Assembly (NCBI GenBank): GCA_902384685.1
Contig: CABMCU010000073.1
Coordinates: forward strand, 1-53,297
Source of the DNA: an uncultured archaeon
GTDB lineage: Archaea; Thermoplasmatota; E2; DHVEG-1
Length of the DNA: 53,297 nt
Direction: 5' to 3'
Shown: positions 1 through 6,751 of the stretch, in pieces
Numbering within the stretch: the first letter of the stretch is position 1
Layout: each line of letters begins with the position of its first letter
Notes under the pieces: generated by a model
The model's input: only the letters and a program-made list of their open reading frames with translations
The model's database searches: none
What the model was told of the DNA's origin: nothing
Made by a program: the position numbers and the translations under genes

Positions 1-57
1 ATTACAGCATCTACGGAGATCATAAAGGACAAACAAAGATCGGTGATTTCACCAAGT
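1..57 (+). CDS. C-terminal tail of an unidentified protein, possibly a TnpB-like transposase
   Basis: In frame 3 an open frame runs in from the window edge and stops with TGA at 55-57. The 18 visible residues contain a YGD tripeptide. A perfect hairpin follows 28 bases after the stop. A short tail with YGD and a 3' hairpin is reminiscent of IS200/IS605-type TnpB genes, but 18 residues cannot prove it. The upstream sequence is needed. Confidence 0.2.
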
Positions 58-85
58 GAACAAAAAAAGTTAGACTCCAATTCAT

Positions 86-105
86 CCACTGGTTAAAACC
101 AGTGG
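86..105. repeat. Perfect inverted repeat (9-bp stem)
   Basis: CCACTGGTT, two A bases, then AACCAGTGG forms a perfect 20-base hairpin. It lies just after the partial open frame at the window edge. It could be the hairpin at an IS200/IS605-type right end or a transcription terminator. The stem is certain; its role is inferred. Confidence 0.6.
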
Positions 106-124
106 TATTCTTGGAGATTTTTTA

Positions 125-200
125 TAATTAATTATCTAAATGGATATTCTCGGAAATCTTCAGAATTAAATACTTTTCGAGTACATGCTCCTTTTTTCAG
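125..200 (-). repeat. Dispersed imperfect repeat, copy 1
   Basis: About 76 bases match 5838-5917 at most positions in the same orientation. Shared blocks on the minus strand include GCTGAAAAAAGG, a CGAAAA-TATTTA stretch and CATTT-GATAATTA. Copy 1 overlaps the end of a 28-codon basic ORF; copy 2 overlaps the end of a 37-codon frame. The pattern looks like two decayed copies of the 3' end of one small gene, though the CGAAAA-TATTTA core also resembles a BRE-TATA promoter. Confidence 0.55.
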
Positions 201-252
201 CAACTCCTTTTTGTACTTTTCTTTTTACTCTTCTCCTTACACCTAAAACCAT
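166..252 (-). CDS. 28-aa highly basic microprotein
   Basis: The frame starts at ATG 252 and encodes 28 residues, about ten of them Lys or Arg, rich in RRRVKRK-like runs. A very strong ribosome binding site (GGTGGAGGT) lies 6 bases before the ATG. The conserved promoter motif at 291-318 sits 38 bases upstream, the same distance as for the zinc-finger gene at 626 and the DnaJ-like zinc gene at 17443. I do not recognise the family. The 3' half matches a repeat at 5838-5917, where a related frame runs longer, so this copy may be frameshifted. Coding status rests on the promoter and binding site. Confidence 0.4.
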   Translation of the reverse strand: MVLGVRRRVKRKVQKGVAEKRSMYSKSI

Positions 253-290
253 TTTTTTACCTCCACCTTATCGTTTCATAATAAATACTT

Positions 291-318
291 CTTTAAAAAC
301 ATATCTTTGGTAACTCAT
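291..318 (-). promoter_or_regulatory. Conserved promoter motif P, copy 1
   Basis: Minus-strand TAAC-CAAAGATATGTTTTTAAAG lies 38 bases before the ATG at 252. It is a weaker match to the consensus TTTCTAAGGATATG followed by TTTTTAAAG. The AT-rich end acts as a plausible TATA box; the upstream half is unusual. Confidence 0.5.
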
Positions 319-533
319 GTTTTCTGGTAATGATTGGCAAGATTATTTTCTCCTTTTTTTCTTTCTTTATCTTTATATCTCCAACCATATCCTGGGTATC
401 TCATTTCTTTAAAACCTTTTAAAAATTCGTCAAATTTTTTTGGACTCCTGAAACAAATTGTTCTTACAACTTCTCCTGTTTTTTCATTAAATAACTCAAT
501 TACTTTTTTATTCATCGTTCTAAACCGACTCAT
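315..533 (-). CDS. 72-aa hypothetical protein
   Basis: The ATG at 533 directly follows the TAA stop of the zinc-finger gene (534-626), giving TAAATG and translational coupling. The protein is charged, begins MSRFRTMNKKVIELF and has an aromatic stretch (RYPGYGWRYKDK) near residue 50. A second in-frame Met at residue 7 could be the true start. No membrane segment or metal motif is visible and I recognise no family. Co-transcription with the zinc-finger protein suggests a linked role, which is inference. Confidence 0.55.
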   Translation of the reverse strand: MSRFRTMNKKVIELFNEKTGEVVRTICFRSPKKFDEFLKGFKEMRYPGYGWRYKDKERKKGENNLANHYQKT

Positions 534-626
534 TTAAACATATCCTTTATCGTGTTCTTTTGCATAATGTGCATATAGTTCCTTTTCACTTTTAAAGGAT
601 TTACCACATACCTTACATGTTGGCAT
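534..626 (-). CDS. 30-aa single C2H2 zinc-finger protein
   Basis: The ATG at 626 opens a 30-codon frame with Cys4-x2-Cys7 followed by His20 and His25, the spacing of a classical C2H2 finger, including the hydrophobic F and L positions. It could bind DNA or RNA or act as a small adaptor; the target is unknown. The gene lies 38 bases behind promoter motif P at 665-691 and its TAA abuts the ATG of the 72-aa gene, so the two form an operon. At this length it is easily missed by gene callers. The finger pattern makes coding likely. Confidence 0.7.
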   Translation of the reverse strand: MPTCKVCGKSFKSEKELYAHYAKEHDKGYV

Positions 627-664
627 ATCCTATACCGCCATCTTGTTATTTTATAGCAATCCCT

Positions 665-691
665 CTTTAAGAACATATCCTTAGAAACCCA
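665..691 (-). promoter_or_regulatory. Conserved promoter motif P, copy 2
   Basis: Minus-strand GGTTTCTAAGGATATG then TTCTTAAAG, 38 bases before the ATG of the zinc-finger gene at 626. It is a near match to the copies at 1141, 5739 and 17481. Confidence 0.6.
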
Positions 692-734
692 ACTTTCGTG
701 CAAATGAATAACGATGATAAAAATAAAAGAAGAA

Positions 735-812
735 TTATTCGAGTTTAAGTCTTTTTCGTTTCATTCTATTCTTCCGAATTTTTTTATCTTTCCGTTTTTG
801 TTTTGTGGTCGT
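735..812 (-). CDS. Possible 25-aa basic peptide with a non-standard ACG start
   Basis: A perfect ribosome binding site (GAGGAGGTG, 819-827) is followed 6 bases later by ACG, not ATG, GTG or TTG. From that ACG a frame of 25 codons ends at TAA 735-737; about 15 codons specify Lys or Arg. An in-frame TAA lies just before the ACG. The strong binding site without a normal start codon is the only support. Either ACG initiates, or this is a small gene that has lost its start. Similar basic composition is seen at 166-252. Confidence 0.25.
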   Translation of the reverse strand, partial: TTTKQKRKDKKIRKNRMKRKRLKLE

Positions 813-863
813 TTAAATCACCTCCTCAAACCATGAAGTCTGAACTTCTTTAAAACAGTTGGT

Positions 864-1100
864 TCAATGTAACTTTACGCCTGTTAATGTCTTGGTGTCG
901 ATTATACCATCTATTGTTTTAATCTTTTGTATAATGATTTGTCCGATGCTTTCATAATCTTCTTCTTCAATTTTTGCGATAAGATCGTATTCCCCAAACA
1001 ATGGATGAAGTTCAATAACTTCTTTGAGCATCGAGAGTTTATTGAATACTTCGTACTCATGTGTAGGCGAAATATGAATGAGAACAAAACCTATTACCAC
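864..1100 (-). CDS. Stand-alone Lrp/AsnC effector-binding (RAM) domain protein
   Basis: The 78-aa product matches the C-terminal alpha-beta ligand-binding domain of Lrp/AsnC regulators with no helix-turn-helix part. Typical elements are the N-terminal strand VIGFVLIHISP, the LFGEYDLIAKIE strand and the final IDTKTLTGV strand. Such single-domain proteins usually oligomerise and bind amino acids, sometimes pairing with full-length Lrp proteins. The start is GTG at 1100, chosen because AAAGGAG lies 8 bases upstream. Promoter motif P at 1141-1165 is 40 bases upstream. Confidence 0.8.
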   Translation of the reverse strand: MVIGFVLIHISPTHEYEVFNKLSMLKEVIELHPLFGEYDLIAKIEEEDYESIGQIIIQKIKTIDGIIDTKTLTGVKLH

Positions 1101-1140
1101 CTTTATTTCTCCTTTATCATCAATATCATAACATCTCGTT

Positions 1141-1165
1141 CCTTAAAAGCATACCCTTAGAAACA
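1141..1165 (-). promoter_or_regulatory. Conserved promoter motif P, copy 3
   Basis: Minus-strand GTGTTTCTAAGGGTATG then CTTTTAAGG, 40 bases before the GTG start of the AsnC-domain gene. It keeps both the TTTCTAAGG upstream half and the AT-rich half. Confidence 0.55.
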
Positions 1166-1253
1166 CATGTTTTGTGCGGGTAGCCGCTAAGTGAACTTCG
1201 GTCTGAGAACCTTTATATAACATTCCCTCCTTACGCTACTCCGAGGAAATAAT

Positions 1254-1445
1254 ATGGCATTTGAAAAAGACGGGTATATCCTCCACACACGTGAAGTCAA
1301 GTTGAAAGGCGGAAGAGACCAGAAAATATACTATTTTTGCAAAGCAGGAAACAAACCAAAAAGTGGCAAACCCTGCGATATACCCGATGGGTATACAACT
1401 GGTGTCAACAAACGAACTAAATTACCATATCTAAAAAAGAAATAA
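1254..1445 (+). CDS. 63-aa conserved-looking hypothetical protein
   Basis: The ATG at 1254 follows a GAGGAAAT binding site; a TATA-like TTTATATAAC box at about 1211-1220 gives a short leader. The product is basic, has two Cys (CKAG...PCDI) and ends TKLPYLKKK. The C-terminal NKRTKLPYLKKK tail resembles small archaeal proteins of unknown function, but I cannot name the family. It is a single-gene unit divergent from the minus-strand cluster. A T-rich stretch after the stop (1446-1461) probably terminates it. Confidence 0.65.
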   Translation: MAFEKDGYILHTREVKLKGGRDQKIYYFCKAGNKPKSGKPCDIPDGYTTGVNKRTKLPYLKKK

Positions 1446-1461
1446 ATTTTTCTTCTTTTTT
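1446..1461 (+). terminator. T-rich terminator after the 63-aa gene
   Basis: A T-rich run (TTTTTCTTCTTTTTTT) starts right after the stop codon. Archaeal RNA polymerase commonly terminates on oligo-T. The rest of the gap to 1693 shows no convincing gene. Confidence 0.4.
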
Positions 1462-1693
1462 TAATTAAGTATATGCAAAATGTATTGTCTTTTCCCCAAT
1501 GATTTACAATTTTATAACATCTTTTTCCTTAAATAACCAACCATAAGTAAAATTAAAAAAATATAAAGATGTTAAAAAAAACAGATTATGTAACCAGCAT
1601 ATTATGAGAGAATCATTTTAATAGATATACTTGTTCTTTGTTTTGCAACCTAAAAAATGTGACACTGCACTTTTTAATGAAAAGTGATACTCT

Positions 1694-2245
1694 ATGATAG
1701 AAATAAAATTACAAAATATTGTAGCATCTACATCTTTTGCAGATAAGTTGGATCTTGATGTGATAGCACAATCATTGGAAGAAGCTGAATATGAGCCTGA
1801 GCAGTTTCCTGGGCTTGTGTATCGGTTGAGTAATCCGAAAACCGCTACCCTTCTATTTAGAAGTGGGAAGGCGAACTGTACTGGTGCAAAGAATATTGAA
1901 GATGTCAAAACCACTCTCAATATCATTGCGGAAAAACTGAAGAAGCTAGGTGTTGAGGTCTATAAAGACCTTGGGATCGTCATTCAGAATATAGTTGCTA
2001 CAGCTGATCTGGGGGGAGAACTTAATCTTAACGAAGTAGCTATATCTCTTGGTTTAGAGAATATAGAATATGAACCTGAACAGTTCCCCGGACTTGTGTA
2101 TCGTATCAAAGAGCCGCGTGTTGCGATGCTGCTGTTCGGCTCCGGTAAAATAGTCTGTGCAGGTGCAAGAAAGATACAGGATGTGTCATTAGCCGTAGAT
2201 AATTTATCAAAAGAGCTTTCTTCTTTAGGGCTTCTCCATAAGTAA
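1694..2245 (+). CDS. tbp: TATA-box binding protein (TBP)
   Basis: This 183-aa protein binds the TATA box and recruits TFB and RNA polymerase. Two imperfect direct repeats are visible: residues about 1-91 and 92-183 each start with an I-x-NIVA element and contain EYEPEQFPGLVYR and a LLF-SGK-CAGA-like segment. Length is typical of archaeal TBPs. The next gene is TFB, so both basal initiation factors lie together, separated by 157 bases and with a separate promoter for TFB. ATG at 1694 fits the family N-terminus. Confidence 0.97.
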   Translation: MIEIKLQNIVASTSFADKLDLDVIAQSLEEAEYEPEQFPGLVYRLSNPKTATLLFRSGKANCTGAKNIEDVKTTLNIIAEKLKKLGVEVYKDLGIVIQNIVATADLGGELNLNEVAISLGLENIEYEPEQFPGLVYRIKEPRVAMLLFGSGKIVCAGARKIQDVSLAVDNLSKELSSLGLLHK

Positions 2246-2350
2246 AAACTTTCTCGTACTATAATGGGGCAACGGAAAAAACCCCAAATCTGTTAAATAG
2301 AGGGATGTTCTGTTTTCATAAGAAAATCCTCAAAAATTCCCATGTACGAG

Positions 2351-2360
2351 TATTTATATA
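2351..2360 (+). promoter_or_regulatory. TATA box of the TFB gene
   Basis: TATTTATATA preceded by ACGAG lies about 45 bases before the TTG start at 2403, placing transcription start near 2382. Confidence 0.6.
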
Positions 2361-2402
2361 ACTCAACTGATGAGTGAGAGAATATCAGGGATTTGATTTG
2401 TT

Positions 2403-3338
2403 TTGGTTAAAAAAGAAAAGCAGACAATAGAAGAGATCGTTCAATGTCCTGAATGTGGGAGTAACCATCTGAGTAAAGATTACTCTCGGGCAGAATTGGT
2501 GTGTAGAAATTGCGGATTTGTTCTTGATGAAGATATCATTGATCATGGACCTGAATGGCGAGCGTTTGATAGCGAACAGCGGGAAAAACGAGCTCGAACT
2601 GGGGCGCCAATGACGTATACCATTCATGATAAGGGACTCAGTACGATGATCGGATGGAAAAACAGAGATTCCTATGGGAAGTCAATTCCAACGAGAAATA
2701 GAGCGCAGATCTACCGTTTGAGAAAATGGGCACGGCGTATTCGGATTAGCGATGCAACAGAGAGAAGCCTTGCTATTGCATTTTCTGAGCTTGATAGAAT
2801 GGCATCAGGCATGGGACTTCCAAGAACGGTGAGGGAGACCGCTGCTGTGATTTATAGAAAAGCAGCATTGAAGAAATTGGTCCGTGGTAGAAGCGTAGAA
2901 GGTGTTATCACTGCAGCTTTGTATGCGGCATGCCGGCAGTGCCATGTGCCACGTACGCTTGATGAAATAAGTAGCATAGCACATATATCGAGGAAAGAGC
3001 TCGGAAGGACCTATAGATATGTCTCCCGTGAATTAGGATTAAGATTGTTACCGACTTCACCAGAGGATTATATTTCAAGGTTTTGCAGTGAACTGAAACT
3101 TAGTGGTGATGTGCGAGTGAAGACCTTGGAGATATTACAAGATGCTACATACCGAGAACTTACGAGTGGACGTGGCCCAACGGGTATGGCAGCAGCATCT
3201 CTCTATATTGCATCAGTTCTTTGTGGTGAACGGAGAACACAACGTGAGGTAGCAGATGTCGCAGGTGTAACAGAAGTCACCATTCGAAATCGCTACAAGG
3301 AAATCACAAAAAAACTAGATATAGCCATTGGCTTGTAA
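2403..3338 (+). CDS. tfb: Transcription initiation factor TFB
   Basis: The 311-aa protein is the archaeal TFIIB homologue that bridges TBP-DNA and RNA polymerase. Cys15, Cys18, Cys34 and Cys37 form the N-terminal zinc ribbon. The B-reader/linker follows with the [19 protein letters not shown] segment. Two cyclin-like repeats occupy about 110-205 and 210-311. Translation appears to start at TTG 2403; a TTTATATA box about 45 bases upstream supports a short leader. Only one TFB is seen in the window. The conserved B-finger suggests a functional general factor. Confidence 0.97.
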   Translation: MVKKEKQTIEEIVQCPECGSNHLSKDYSRAELVCRNCGFVLDEDIIDHGPEWRAFDSEQREKRARTGAPMTYTIHDKGLSTMIGWKNRDSYGKSIPTRNRAQIYRLRKWARRIRISDATERSLAIAFSELDRMASGMGLPRTVRETAAVIYRKAALKKLVRGRSVEGVITAALYAACRQCHVPRTLDEISSIAHISRKELGRTYRYVSRELGLRLLPTSPEDYISRFCSELKLSGDVRVKTLEILQDATYRELTSGRGPTGMAAASLYIASVLCGERRTQREVADVAGVTEVTIRNRYKEITKKLDIAIGL

Positions 3339-3524
3339 GTTTACCGTTCTCCCTATTTACTCTTCTTTATAGTTGTTAAGATTATTTCCATTGAAGATAC
3401 ATTGGAGGCTCTACCTTCTTCGTTGGTGAGGCTATCGTTTCCAATTTTTATCTTTTTTATTGTTGCATCTGTAACAAACCTGTTTCTCACATGATAAGCC
3501 ATATTACGTGGGGAAATGCAGGAG

Positions 3525-3564
3525 CAGTGAGGGTCAAAACCTGTATCAAACCCTCAAATCACTG
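3525..3564 (+). other. Bulged stem-loop in the TFB downstream region
   Basis: CAGTGA plus GGGT at 3525-3534 pairs with ACCC at 3550-3553 and TCACTG at 3559-3564, with a 15-base loop and a 5-base bulge (TCAAA). The 3339-3639 gap has no long frame. A TATA-like ATTATATAG at about 3588-3596 starts the next transcript, so the stem belongs to the TFB 3' end or to a separate small RNA. Function is unknown. Confidence 0.35.
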
Positions 3565-3639
3565 ACCTCCATCCGTCAATGTATAGCATTATATAGTGAT
3601 TGTATTATTTACGCAACCCAAAAAAGGATGTAATGAAAA

Positions 3640-3813
3640 ATGTATCGAGACAATAATAGAGGCGGTGGCTATGGTGACGCACCCCGAGTAATGCATAAGG
3701 TTACATGTGCAGATTGTGGAAAAGAAACTGAAGTTCCCTTTAAACCAGATGGTTCTAGGCCAGTTTACTGTCGGGACTGTTATCAGAAACATCGGCCACC
3801 AAGGAGATATTAA
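3640..3813 (+). CDS. 57-aa CxxC-x17-CxxC zinc-ribbon protein
   Basis: ATG at 3640 opens a 57-codon frame. Cys23-x2-Cys26, exactly 17 residues, then Cys44-x2-Cys47 matches the CxxC-x17-CxxC small zinc-binding family common in archaea. The N-terminus is Gly/Asn/Arg-rich (RDNNRGGGYGD) and the C-terminus basic (HRPPRRY), as expected of a nucleic-acid-binding protein. The family function is not established to my knowledge. AAAGGATG lies upstream and a TATA-like box sits at about 3588-3596. It lies between TFB and the thermosome gene. Confidence 0.8.
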   Translation: MYRDNNRGGGYGDAPRVMHKVTCADCGKETEVPFKPDGSRPVYCRDCYQKHRPPRRY

Positions 3814-3923
3814 ATATCTCTTTTTTTTTATTTTTTTCTTTAAAAAACGATTAATTTTGTTTGAACAAGTAAAAGATCCTTCATTTCAGACCGTATTATC
3901 GGCCTGGATCGACCTTCATTTTC

Positions 3924-3984
3924 CTACTCTGTTGGTCCTTGGTAGGAACTTTCGGAACTACTACCACTATCGTAACCTTTATAT
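3924..3984 (+). promoter_or_regulatory. Heat-shock-like promoter of thermosome copy 1
   Basis: A block from CTACTCTGTTGG through GGAACTTTCGGAACTACT is repeated almost exactly at 28013-28051 before thermosome copy 2. It contains the direct repeat GGAACT-TTC-GGAACT. The TATA box TTTATAT is at 3978-3984 and a perfect binding site AAAGGAGGT at 4024-4032. Position just before TATA suggests a regulator site; which regulator is unknown. Confidence 0.6.
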
Positions 3985-4039
3985 GAAAGTGTCTACATGG
4001 TATTTCTACTTTTAATAGTATTTAAAGGAGGTAAACATT

Positions 4040-5701
4040 ATGATGGCTGGAGGACAGCAACCAATTATCATCCTTAGAGAAGGAACGAAGCGAGATAAAG
4101 GAAAAGGCGCACAGTTAAACAACATTATGGCAGCACGAGCAATCTCCGATGCAGTGAAATCAACACTAGGTCCGAAAGGAATGGACAAGATGTTGGTCGA
4201 CTCTATGGGTGATGTGGTTATCACGAACGATGGAGCTACTATTCTTAAAGAAATCGATGTTGAGCACCCTGCAGCGAAGATGATCGTTGAAGTCGCCAAA
4301 TCACAAGATGAAGAATGCGGCGATGGAACAACATCAGCGGTGATTCTCACCGGTGAGTTGTTAAAATACGCTGGAGAACTTATCGAGCAGAACATCCACC
4401 CGACCGTTATCTGCGCAGGATACAAGCTTGCAGCAACCAAAGCAATTGTTGAACTCAACAAAATGGCGATACCGATAAAACCAGGGGACAAGAAAACCCT
4501 GAAAAACATCGCGATGACCTCGATGGCTAGTAAAGGTGCGAGCGCATCGAAAGATCTCCTCGCGGACGTCGTCGTTGACGCAATTACCAGCGTCGCAGAA
4601 CATATCGGTGATAAAACCATCGTTTATATGGACAACATCCATATCCATAAGAAACACGGCGGTAGTATCCAGGACACCAGGATTATAAAAGGTATCATTC
4701 TGGATAAAGAACGCGTCCATGAGGGAATGCCCCGACATTTAAAAAATGCAAAAATAGCACTTGTGAACGCGGCCTTAGAGATCAAAAAAACAGAGATTGA
4801 TGCACGTATTCAAATCCAAGACCCTACCCAGCTGCAAGCATTCCTTGATGAAGAGGAGTCCATGCTACGGAAAATGGTTGAGAAAGTCAAAAAAAGCGGT
4901 GCGAACGTTCTAATATGTGAGAAAGGCATTGATGATCTTGCGCAACATTTCCTCTCCAAAGAAGGTATTTACGCAGTTCGGAGCGCGAAGAAAAGCGACA
5001 TGGACAAACTCGCAAAAGCAACCGGCGCAACCGTTGTCGCAAACCTTTATGAGCTCTCAACAAAAGACCTCGGATTCGCAGGAACTGTCGAGGAGCAAAA
5101 GATCGGCGATGACAAGATGACGTTTGTTACGGACTGCAAGAATCCAAAGGCAGTCTCCATTCTTATACGCGGTAGCACCGAGCATGTAGTTGACGAACTT
5201 GATCGTGGTATGCACGATGCGTTGTTTGTTGTGAAAGTCGCTCTGGAAGATGGTAAAATGACAGCTGGTGGAGGCGCAGCCGCTACATGGATTGCTATGG
5301 CGTTACGAGAATATGCTACCACAGTCGGTGGACGAGAGCAGATGGCGATCGAAGCCTATGCAAACGCAGTTGAAATCATCCCCAAGACCCTTGCTGAGAA
5401 TGCGGGGTTGGATCCTATCGATATGATGCTTGAGGTACGCAGATCCCACAAGAAAGGCGGCAAGTACGCTGGTATTGACGTGTTAAATGGAAAAGTCAGT
5501 GACATGTTAAAAATCAATGTCATCGAACCACTTCGCGTCAGCGTCCAAGAAGTACAAGTCTCAACCGAAGCAGCAACCATGATCCTTCGGATCGACGACG
5601 TCATCGCCTCAAAGGGTGGCGGTGGTGGCGGAATGCCTCCAGGTGGACCTGGTGGTATGCCCGGTGGAATGCCTGGTGGCGGTGGGCTAGACGATTACTA
5701 A
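4040..5701 (+). CDS. thsA: Thermosome subunit, copy 1 (group II chaperonin)
   Basis: The 553-aa ATP-driven chaperonin folds proteins inside a double ring in the cytoplasm. The family signatures are present: LGPKGMDKMLVDSMGDVVIT near residue 45-64, the GDGTTS phosphate loop, and a Gly-Met-Pro repeat tail ending DDY. It is about 95% identical to the copy at 28129-29796. Differences cluster in a few places, for example VYMDNIHIHKK where copy 2 has VDMDNIQIEKK, and NLYELS versus NLDELS. These Asp/Glu changes might affect assembly into mixed rings; that is inference. A T-run follows the stop. Confidence 0.97.
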   Translation: MMAGGQQPIIILREGTKRDKGKGAQLNNIMAARAISDAVKSTLGPKGMDKMLVDSMGDVVITNDGATILKEIDVEHPAAKMIVEVAKSQDEECGDGTTSAVILTGELLKYAGELIEQNIHPTVICAGYKLAATKAIVELNKMAIPIKPGDKKTLKNIAMTSMASKGASASKDLLADVVVDAITSVAEHIGDKTIVYMDNIHIHKKHGGSIQDTRIIKGIILDKERVHEGMPRHLKNAKIALVNAALEIKKTEIDARIQIQDPTQLQAFLDEEESMLRKMVEKVKKSGANVLICEKGIDDLAQHFLSKEGIYAVRSAKKSDMDKLAKATGATVVANLYELSTKDLGFAGTVEEQKIGDDKMTFVTDCKNPKAVSILIRGSTEHVVDELDRGMHDALFVVKVALEDGKMTAGGGAAATWIAMALREYATTVGGREQMAIEAYANAVEIIPKTLAENAGLDPIDMMLEVRRSHKKGGKYAGIDVLNGKVSDMLKINVIEPLRVSVQEVQVSTEAATMILRIDDVIASKGGGGGGMPPGGPGGMPGGMPGGGGLDDY

Positions 5702-5721
5702 ACAATCAATCCCTTTCTTTC

Positions 5722-5730
5722 TTTTTTTTT
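5722..5730 (+). terminator. Oligo-T terminator after thermosome copy 1
   Basis: Nine consecutive T bases about 20 bases after the stop codon, preceded by more T-rich sequence. Confidence 0.5.
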
Positions 5731-5738
5731 ATTTCCCT

Positions 5739-5765
5739 CTTTAAAAACATATCCTTAGAAACTCA
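5739..5765 (-). promoter_or_regulatory. Promoter motif P, copy 4 (no gene behind it)
   Basis: Minus-strand GAGTTTCTAAGGATATG then TTTTTAAAG is the best match to the motif, but reading on it enters the 3' end of the thermosome gene on the opposite strand. It may drive an antisense RNA or be a relic. Between it and 5838 lie inverted repeats such as AGCCC-cagta-GGGCT (about 5778-5792). Confidence 0.45.
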
Positions 5766-5837
5766 GGTTCATAGAGCCCCAGTAGGGCTTACGGAACTTA
5801 AGTTAAAAGCCCACAAAAAATATCGTCTTAAAAAAAT

Positions 5838-5917
5838 TAATAATTATCAAAATGCATATCCTCGCAAATCATCAGAAATAAATATTTTTCGGGTATAATG
5901 CTCCCTTTTTTCAGCAC
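5838..5917 (-). repeat. Dispersed imperfect repeat, copy 2
   Basis: This matches 125-200 in the same orientation. Both lie near copies of promoter motif P, but in opposite order relative to it. Decayed gene ends are the simplest reading. Confidence 0.55.
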
Positions 5918-5960
5918 CAGAAGAAAGATCGATTTTTACAAATTTTTTGTGTTCTTCCAA
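5847..5960 (-). pseudogene. 37-codon gene remnant related to the microprotein at 166-252
   Basis: Beginning at TTG 5960 a frame of 37 codons reads as plausible protein (EEHKKFVKIDLSSG, then AEKREHYTRKIFISDDLRG). Its AEKR-x2-Y-x-K section corresponds to the end of the 28-aa product at 166-252. No ribosome binding site precedes it and the upstream sequence is the tRNA-Glu trailer. It is best read as the surviving 3' end of a gene. Confidence 0.3.
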
Positions 5961-5981
5961 CAGGTGAAAAAAATGAAAAGG

Positions 5982-6054
5982 TGCTCCTGTCGGGATTCGA
6001 ACCCGAGTCGAAGCCTCGAAAGGGCCTCATGATTGGCCGCTACACTACAGGAGC
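5982..6054 (-). tRNA. tRNA-Glu (anticodon TTC)
   Basis: Acceptor arm GCTCCTG pairs fully with CAGGAGC, discriminator A, no complete encoded CCA. The anticodon loop is CTTTCGA with TTC. T arm and loop are canonical (GGTTCGAATCC). It is the second gene of a two-tRNA unit; tRNA-Gln lies 17 bases upstream on the same strand. Confidence 0.95.
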
Positions 6055-6071
6055 AGTTATTTATTTGAGCA

Positions 6072-6144
6072 TAGCCCCAAGAGGATTCACACCTCCATCG
6101 CTAGTACCAAAAGCCAGCATTACCGACTACTACACTACGGGGCA
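6072..6144 (-). tRNA. tRNA-Gln (anticodon TTG), degenerate, possible pseudogene
   Basis: A 73-base cloverleaf folds with loop TTTTGGT carrying TTG. Several conserved positions are abnormal: pair 1-72 is T:T, pair 31-39 is C:A, 12-23 is G:A, the D loop has A where G18 is expected, and the T loop is TGTGAAT instead of TTC-R-A-N-Y, so positions 55 and 56 are G and T. G18 normally contacts position 55 and G19 contacts C56, so both sides of the elbow are altered. It has its own TATA box at 6186-6194 on the minus strand and shares the transcript with tRNA-Glu. Confidence 0.7.
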
Positions 6145-6185
6145 AGCAATCATTTTTAGTGTAATAGGTCCGAGATTAGAATTAA

Positions 6186-6222
6186 CCTATATAACTTTTT
6201 CACGTTTGTGAAACCTTATATC
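6186..6222. promoter_or_regulatory. Divergent promoters for the tRNA pair and pncC
   Basis: Minus-strand TTATATAGG (6186-6194) lies about 45 bases before tRNA-Gln. Plus-strand CCTTATATC (6214-6222) lies about 40 bases before the TTG start of pncC. The boxes are only 20 bases apart. Confidence 0.55.
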
Positions 6223-6257
6223 ACACAAATGAGTTTACCTCTGATGAGGTGTGTTCG

Positions 6258-6746
6258 TTGGTAGATATAAAACTTATTAATAAAGTCTCTGATGAACTAA
6301 AAAAACATCATGTAACTATTGCAACAGCAGAGTCTTGTACTGGCGGTCTTCTTGCACATAGTTTGACGAACATTTCCGGAAGTTCCGAATATTTTGATTA
6401 TGGAGTAATTTCTTACAGCAACAAAGCGAAAAAGCAGTTGCTTGGTGTCCCAGAACAATTATTAAAAAATTACGGCGCGGTTAGCAAAGAGGTAGCAGCA
6501 GCAATGGCTAAAGCAATACAGCAACGTGCACAGGTTAATTATGGTCTCGCAACTACAGGAATAGCCGGACCAACCGGAGGCTCTAAAGATAAACCGGTTG
6601 GATTAGTGTACATCGCTATATCTACAAAGGATACTGTTATCGTTAAACAATTTCTTTTCTCTGGTGATCGACTTACCAATAAAGAAAGCACGTGTACCGC
6701 TGCATTGGAACTCCTGTTAAACATACTATCCCACAAAAAGGGTTGA
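6258..6746 (+). CDS. pncC: Nicotinamide-nucleotide amidase (CinA C-terminal domain)
   Basis: The 162-aa protein hydrolyses NMN to nicotinate mononucleotide in pyridine nucleotide salvage. The signature TAESCTGGLLAHSLTNISGS and the YGVISYSN-KAK segment identify the PncC/CinA-C family, and TGIAGPTGGS is conserved. It is the stand-alone domain, without the N-terminal molybdopterin-like part of full CinA. I start it at TTG 6258, because GAGGTG lies 6 bases before it; the GTG at 6249 would overlap that binding site. It ends 5 bases before rtcA, so the two form an operon. Confidence 0.9.
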   Translation: MVDIKLINKVSDELKKHHVTIATAESCTGGLLAHSLTNISGSSEYFDYGVISYSNKAKKQLLGVPEQLLKNYGAVSKEVAAAMAKAIQQRAQVNYGLATTGIAGPTGGSKDKPVGLVYIAISTKDTVIVKQFLFSGDRLTNKESTCTAALELLLNILSHKKG

Positions 6747-6751
6747 AAAAT

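Noticed and set aside
3491-3566. Possible C/D box guide RNA (ATGATAA and CTGA)
   Set aside because: Boxes are about 70 bases apart, the C box is imperfect and no D'/C' pair is clear. The strong stem at 3525-3564 is not expected in a C/D RNA.
4012-4620. 202-aa minus-strand frame opposite thermosome copy 1, and the similar one at 28110-28727
   Set aside because: Both are antisense shadows of the two conserved thermosome genes and appear twice only because the genes are near-identical. No promoter or binding site.
6692-6751. Upstream rtcA start
   Set aside because: It would overlap pncC by more than 50 bases and add residues absent from the family; GTG 6752 is better.
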